Source of the DNA: Rhizobiaceae bacterium
GTDB taxonomy: Bacteria > Pseudomonadota > Alphaproteobacteria > Rhizobiales > Rhizobiaceae
Length of the DNA: 38,422 bases
NCBI GenBank assembly: GCA_028281105.1
Contig: JANQKQ010000022.1
Span: 1 to 38,422 of the forward strand
Direction: 5' to 3'
In this document: positions 36,916 through 38,422 of the stretch, in pieces
Layout: every line of letters starts with the position of its first letter
How positions within the stretch are numbered: position 1 is the first letter of the stretch
Translations under genes and position numbers: made by a program
The notes under the pieces: model-generated
What the model was told of the DNA's origin: nothing
Databases searched by the model: none
What the model saw: the letters and a program-made list of their open reading frames with translations, nothing else

Positions 36916-37140
36916 GTGCAAGTACTCGTTCGTGACAACAACGTCGATCAGGCCTTGCGGGCGCTGAAGAAGAAGATGCAGCGCGAAGGCGTGTTCCGCG
37001 AGATGAAGCTGCGGAACTTCTACGAGAAGCCGTCGGAAAAGCGCGCACGCGAGAAAGCCGAGGCGATTCGCCGGGCTCGCAAGCTGGCCCGCAAAAAGGC
37101 GCAGCGCGAAGGCCTGCTGCCGGCCAAAGGCCGCCGCTAA
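36916..37140 (+). CDS. rpsU: 30S ribosomal protein S21
   Basis: 74 residues, very basic: [20 protein letters not shown] at the start and [13 protein letters not shown] near the end, as in rhizobial S21. The start is a GTG at 36916; the 38 codons of open frame upstream show no similarity and lie over the leader hairpin. Follows purK by 184 bases. Confidence 0.95.
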   Translation: MQVLVRDNNVDQALRALKKKMQREGVFREMKLRNFYEKPSEKRAREKAEAIRRARKLARKKAQREGLLPAKGRR

Positions 37141-37356
37141 GCGCCCATCTTTCGCCTATTTATGCTTCCTTAGCTACGCGACCACTACGGCGTGGGCTGT
37201 GGATGCGTGTGGGCCGGCGGTGTCACCCGGTCCCGCGTGGCGTTGGTGACTAGATCGGGCACGGTTTCCAACCCGTCCCGCTTGCACACCGCGCCAACCC
37301 GCGCTAACGGCGGTTGCGGCAGGCATGATAACCCGGCGATGAGGCAAGGGCGGCGG

Positions 37357-38223
37357 ATGACAGACCCAGATCGGCAACAACCGACCGCCCGTGTGCGCCC
37401 TGCCCCCGCGGCTAAGGCGCCGTCGCGCGCGTTGATTGCCGCTCTGGTCGCGGCGACCCTCGCCGGTTGCCAGGCCATCGAACTCACCCCGCCGGTCACG
37501 CTGGACCCCGCCCAGGGCTCCGAGGCCAACATCGCCTCGCTGACGTCGGTCGTCGAGGCCAATCCCGGCAGCCCCGAAGCCTACAACGTGCGCGGCACCG
37601 CATACGGCCGCGCCGGCAGGAACCGCGAGGCGCTGGCCGACTTCACCAAGGCGATCGAGCTCAATCCGAAATTCTACCAGGCCTACGCCAACCGGGCGCT
37701 GATCCACCGGCAGATGGGCGAAGCGGTGCTTGCCGCCGAAGACTACACCAGGGCGCTGAAGATCAACCCGCAATATGACGTGGCCTATATCGGCCGCGGC
37801 GCGGTCTATTATCAGGCGAACCGGGAGAAAGAGGCGTTGGTCGACTACCAGCGCGCCATCCGGCTGGGCTCCACCAACCCGCGCGCCTACAACGCGCGTG
37901 GGCTGATCCACCAGAACCAGGGCCGGCACAGCCAGGCGATCGAAGACTTCTCCACCGCCATCTCGCTGTCGCCGGACGCACCCGAACCGTATAACGGCCG
38001 CGGTGTTTCCTACCTGGCGCGAGGCGCGGACCAAAAGGCGCTGGACGATTTCAACAAGGCCCTGCAGCTCGACGACCGCAACGCGGAAGCGTGGGCCAAC
38101 CAGGCGCTGGTCTACGAACAGCGCGGCGACAAACGCCGCGCCTTCCGCTCGTATGCCCGGGCGAATGCGCTGGACCCGGGCTATGTTCCCGCGCGGGAGG
38201 GAATGCGGCGGACCAGGGGTTAG
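37357..38223 (+). CDS. TPR-repeat lipoprotein (NlpI-like)
   Basis: 288 residues. A signal sequence with lipobox LAGC (about residues 33–36) points to lipid anchoring. Then come about five or six tetratricopeptide repeats (for example NVRGTAYGRAGRNREALADF, AIELNPKFYQAYANRALIH, ALQLDDRNAEAWANQALVY). NlpI-like lipoproteins of this size serve as envelope scaffolds. Two starts are possible: 37339 and 37357; the latter has AAGGG upstream and leaves a more usual signal length. Transcribed away from rpsU, same strand. Confidence 0.9.
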   Translation: MTDPDRQQPTARVRPAPAAKAPSRALIAALVAATLAGCQAIELTPPVTLDPAQGSEANIASLTSVVEANPGSPEAYNVRGTAYGRAGRNREALADFTKAIELNPKFYQAYANRALIHRQMGEAVLAAEDYTRALKINPQYDVAYIGRGAVYYQANREKEALVDYQRAIRLGSTNPRAYNARGLIHQNQGRHSQAIEDFSTAISLSPDAPEPYNGRGVSYLARGADQKALDDFNKALQLDDRNAEAWANQALVYEQRGDKRRAFRSYARANALDPGYVPAREGMRRTRG

Positions 38224-38325
38224 GGGAACATAGGATCCCCCCAGGGACGGACATCGTTTCCGTTTCATCTGCCGTCTTGAACGACAAGCGCTCAAAATCG
38301 GGCTATAATACAACTAAAGCGTCCT

Positions 38326-38422
38326 AGAGCGTTTCACTTTGAGATTGAATCGGTTTGGGATTCCCCTGTCCTGGGATTTGTGATTCAAGCTGGTTGCCGG
38401 GATTGGAGGCTGGCGATCATGA
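38326..38422 (+). other. Repeat or mobile-element edge with a truncated start codon at the window end
   Basis: From CTAGAGCGTTTCACTTTGAG onward the sequence changes in character and contains TTGAATC (38345–38351) and GATTCAA (38382–38388) as inverted arms. A GGAGG ribosome-binding site (38405–38409) is followed 9 bases later by an ATG at 38419, whose gene lies outside the window. The CTAGAGC opening recalls the edge of the repeats at 6597 and 24255. A transposase gene is my guess for what follows. Confidence 0.35.

Overview
The window looks like chromosome of a high-GC alphaproteobacterium of the order Hyphomicrobiales (Rhizobiales). Reasons: a rhizobial-type gene order (ftsH–glmM, serC–serA–purA, rpoH next to rluD, DUF1192–rcdA–rpmE, efp–suhB, ydcH–purE–purK–rpsU), alphaproteobacterial families (DUF1013/TrcR, DUF1465/RcdA, a DUF6476-like protein), a serC-leader-type RNA before serC, and TTAA-N7-TTAA CtrA-type boxes. 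I cannot name the genus. There are no tRNA or rRNA genes, no CRISPR array and no complete insertion sequence.

Layout. 1–1270 is the 3' part of ftsH. 1305–4237 is a block of small accessory genes (four-helix membrane proteins, a LysE exporter, a VOC protein, an SRPBCC protein), followed by about 1 kb of palindrome-rich non-coding DNA before glmM (5253–6599). An outer-membrane beta-barrel gene with CtrA-type boxes follows, then serC–serA, purA and an acidic single-pass membrane protein. rpoH, rluD and a divergent DUF6476-like gene come next. 16302–18678 is an accessory P450 plus di-haem peroxidase pair, divergent from a class I fructose-bisphosphate aldolase. 20042–21173 is a VOC gene and a WYL/YafY-type regulator behind a perfect palindrome. 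21181–24541 is rich in cell-cycle functions: trcR, a quinone oxidoreductase, DUF1192, a predicted small RNA with a CtrA-type promoter, rcdA and rpmE. An ABC exporter follows. 26574–33566 is a seven-gene minus-strand run: ThiE-like protein, Sel1-repeat protein, EF-P, inositol monophosphatase, a MotA/ExbB-like and MotB/OmpA-like stator pair, and an FAD dehydrogenase. 33666–38223 holds a TauE/SafE permease, two divergent YdcH genes, purE–purK, rpsU and a TPR lipoprotein. The last ~100 bases look like the edge of a repeat or IS, with a start codon cut off by the window end.

How the genes fit together. Most are housekeeping: serine synthesis (serC, serA), purine synthesis (purA, purE, purK), cell-wall precursor synthesis (glmM), translation (efp, rpmE, rpsU, rluD) and stress or proteolysis control (ftsH, rpoH). 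A cell-cycle thread runs through the window: RcdA, TrcR and CtrA-type sites at the OMP gene and at the predicted sRNA. The most interesting signals are that sRNA, a hairpin repeat whose edge supplies the stop codons of both glmM and rpmE, and an uncharacterised non-flagellar stator-like pair.
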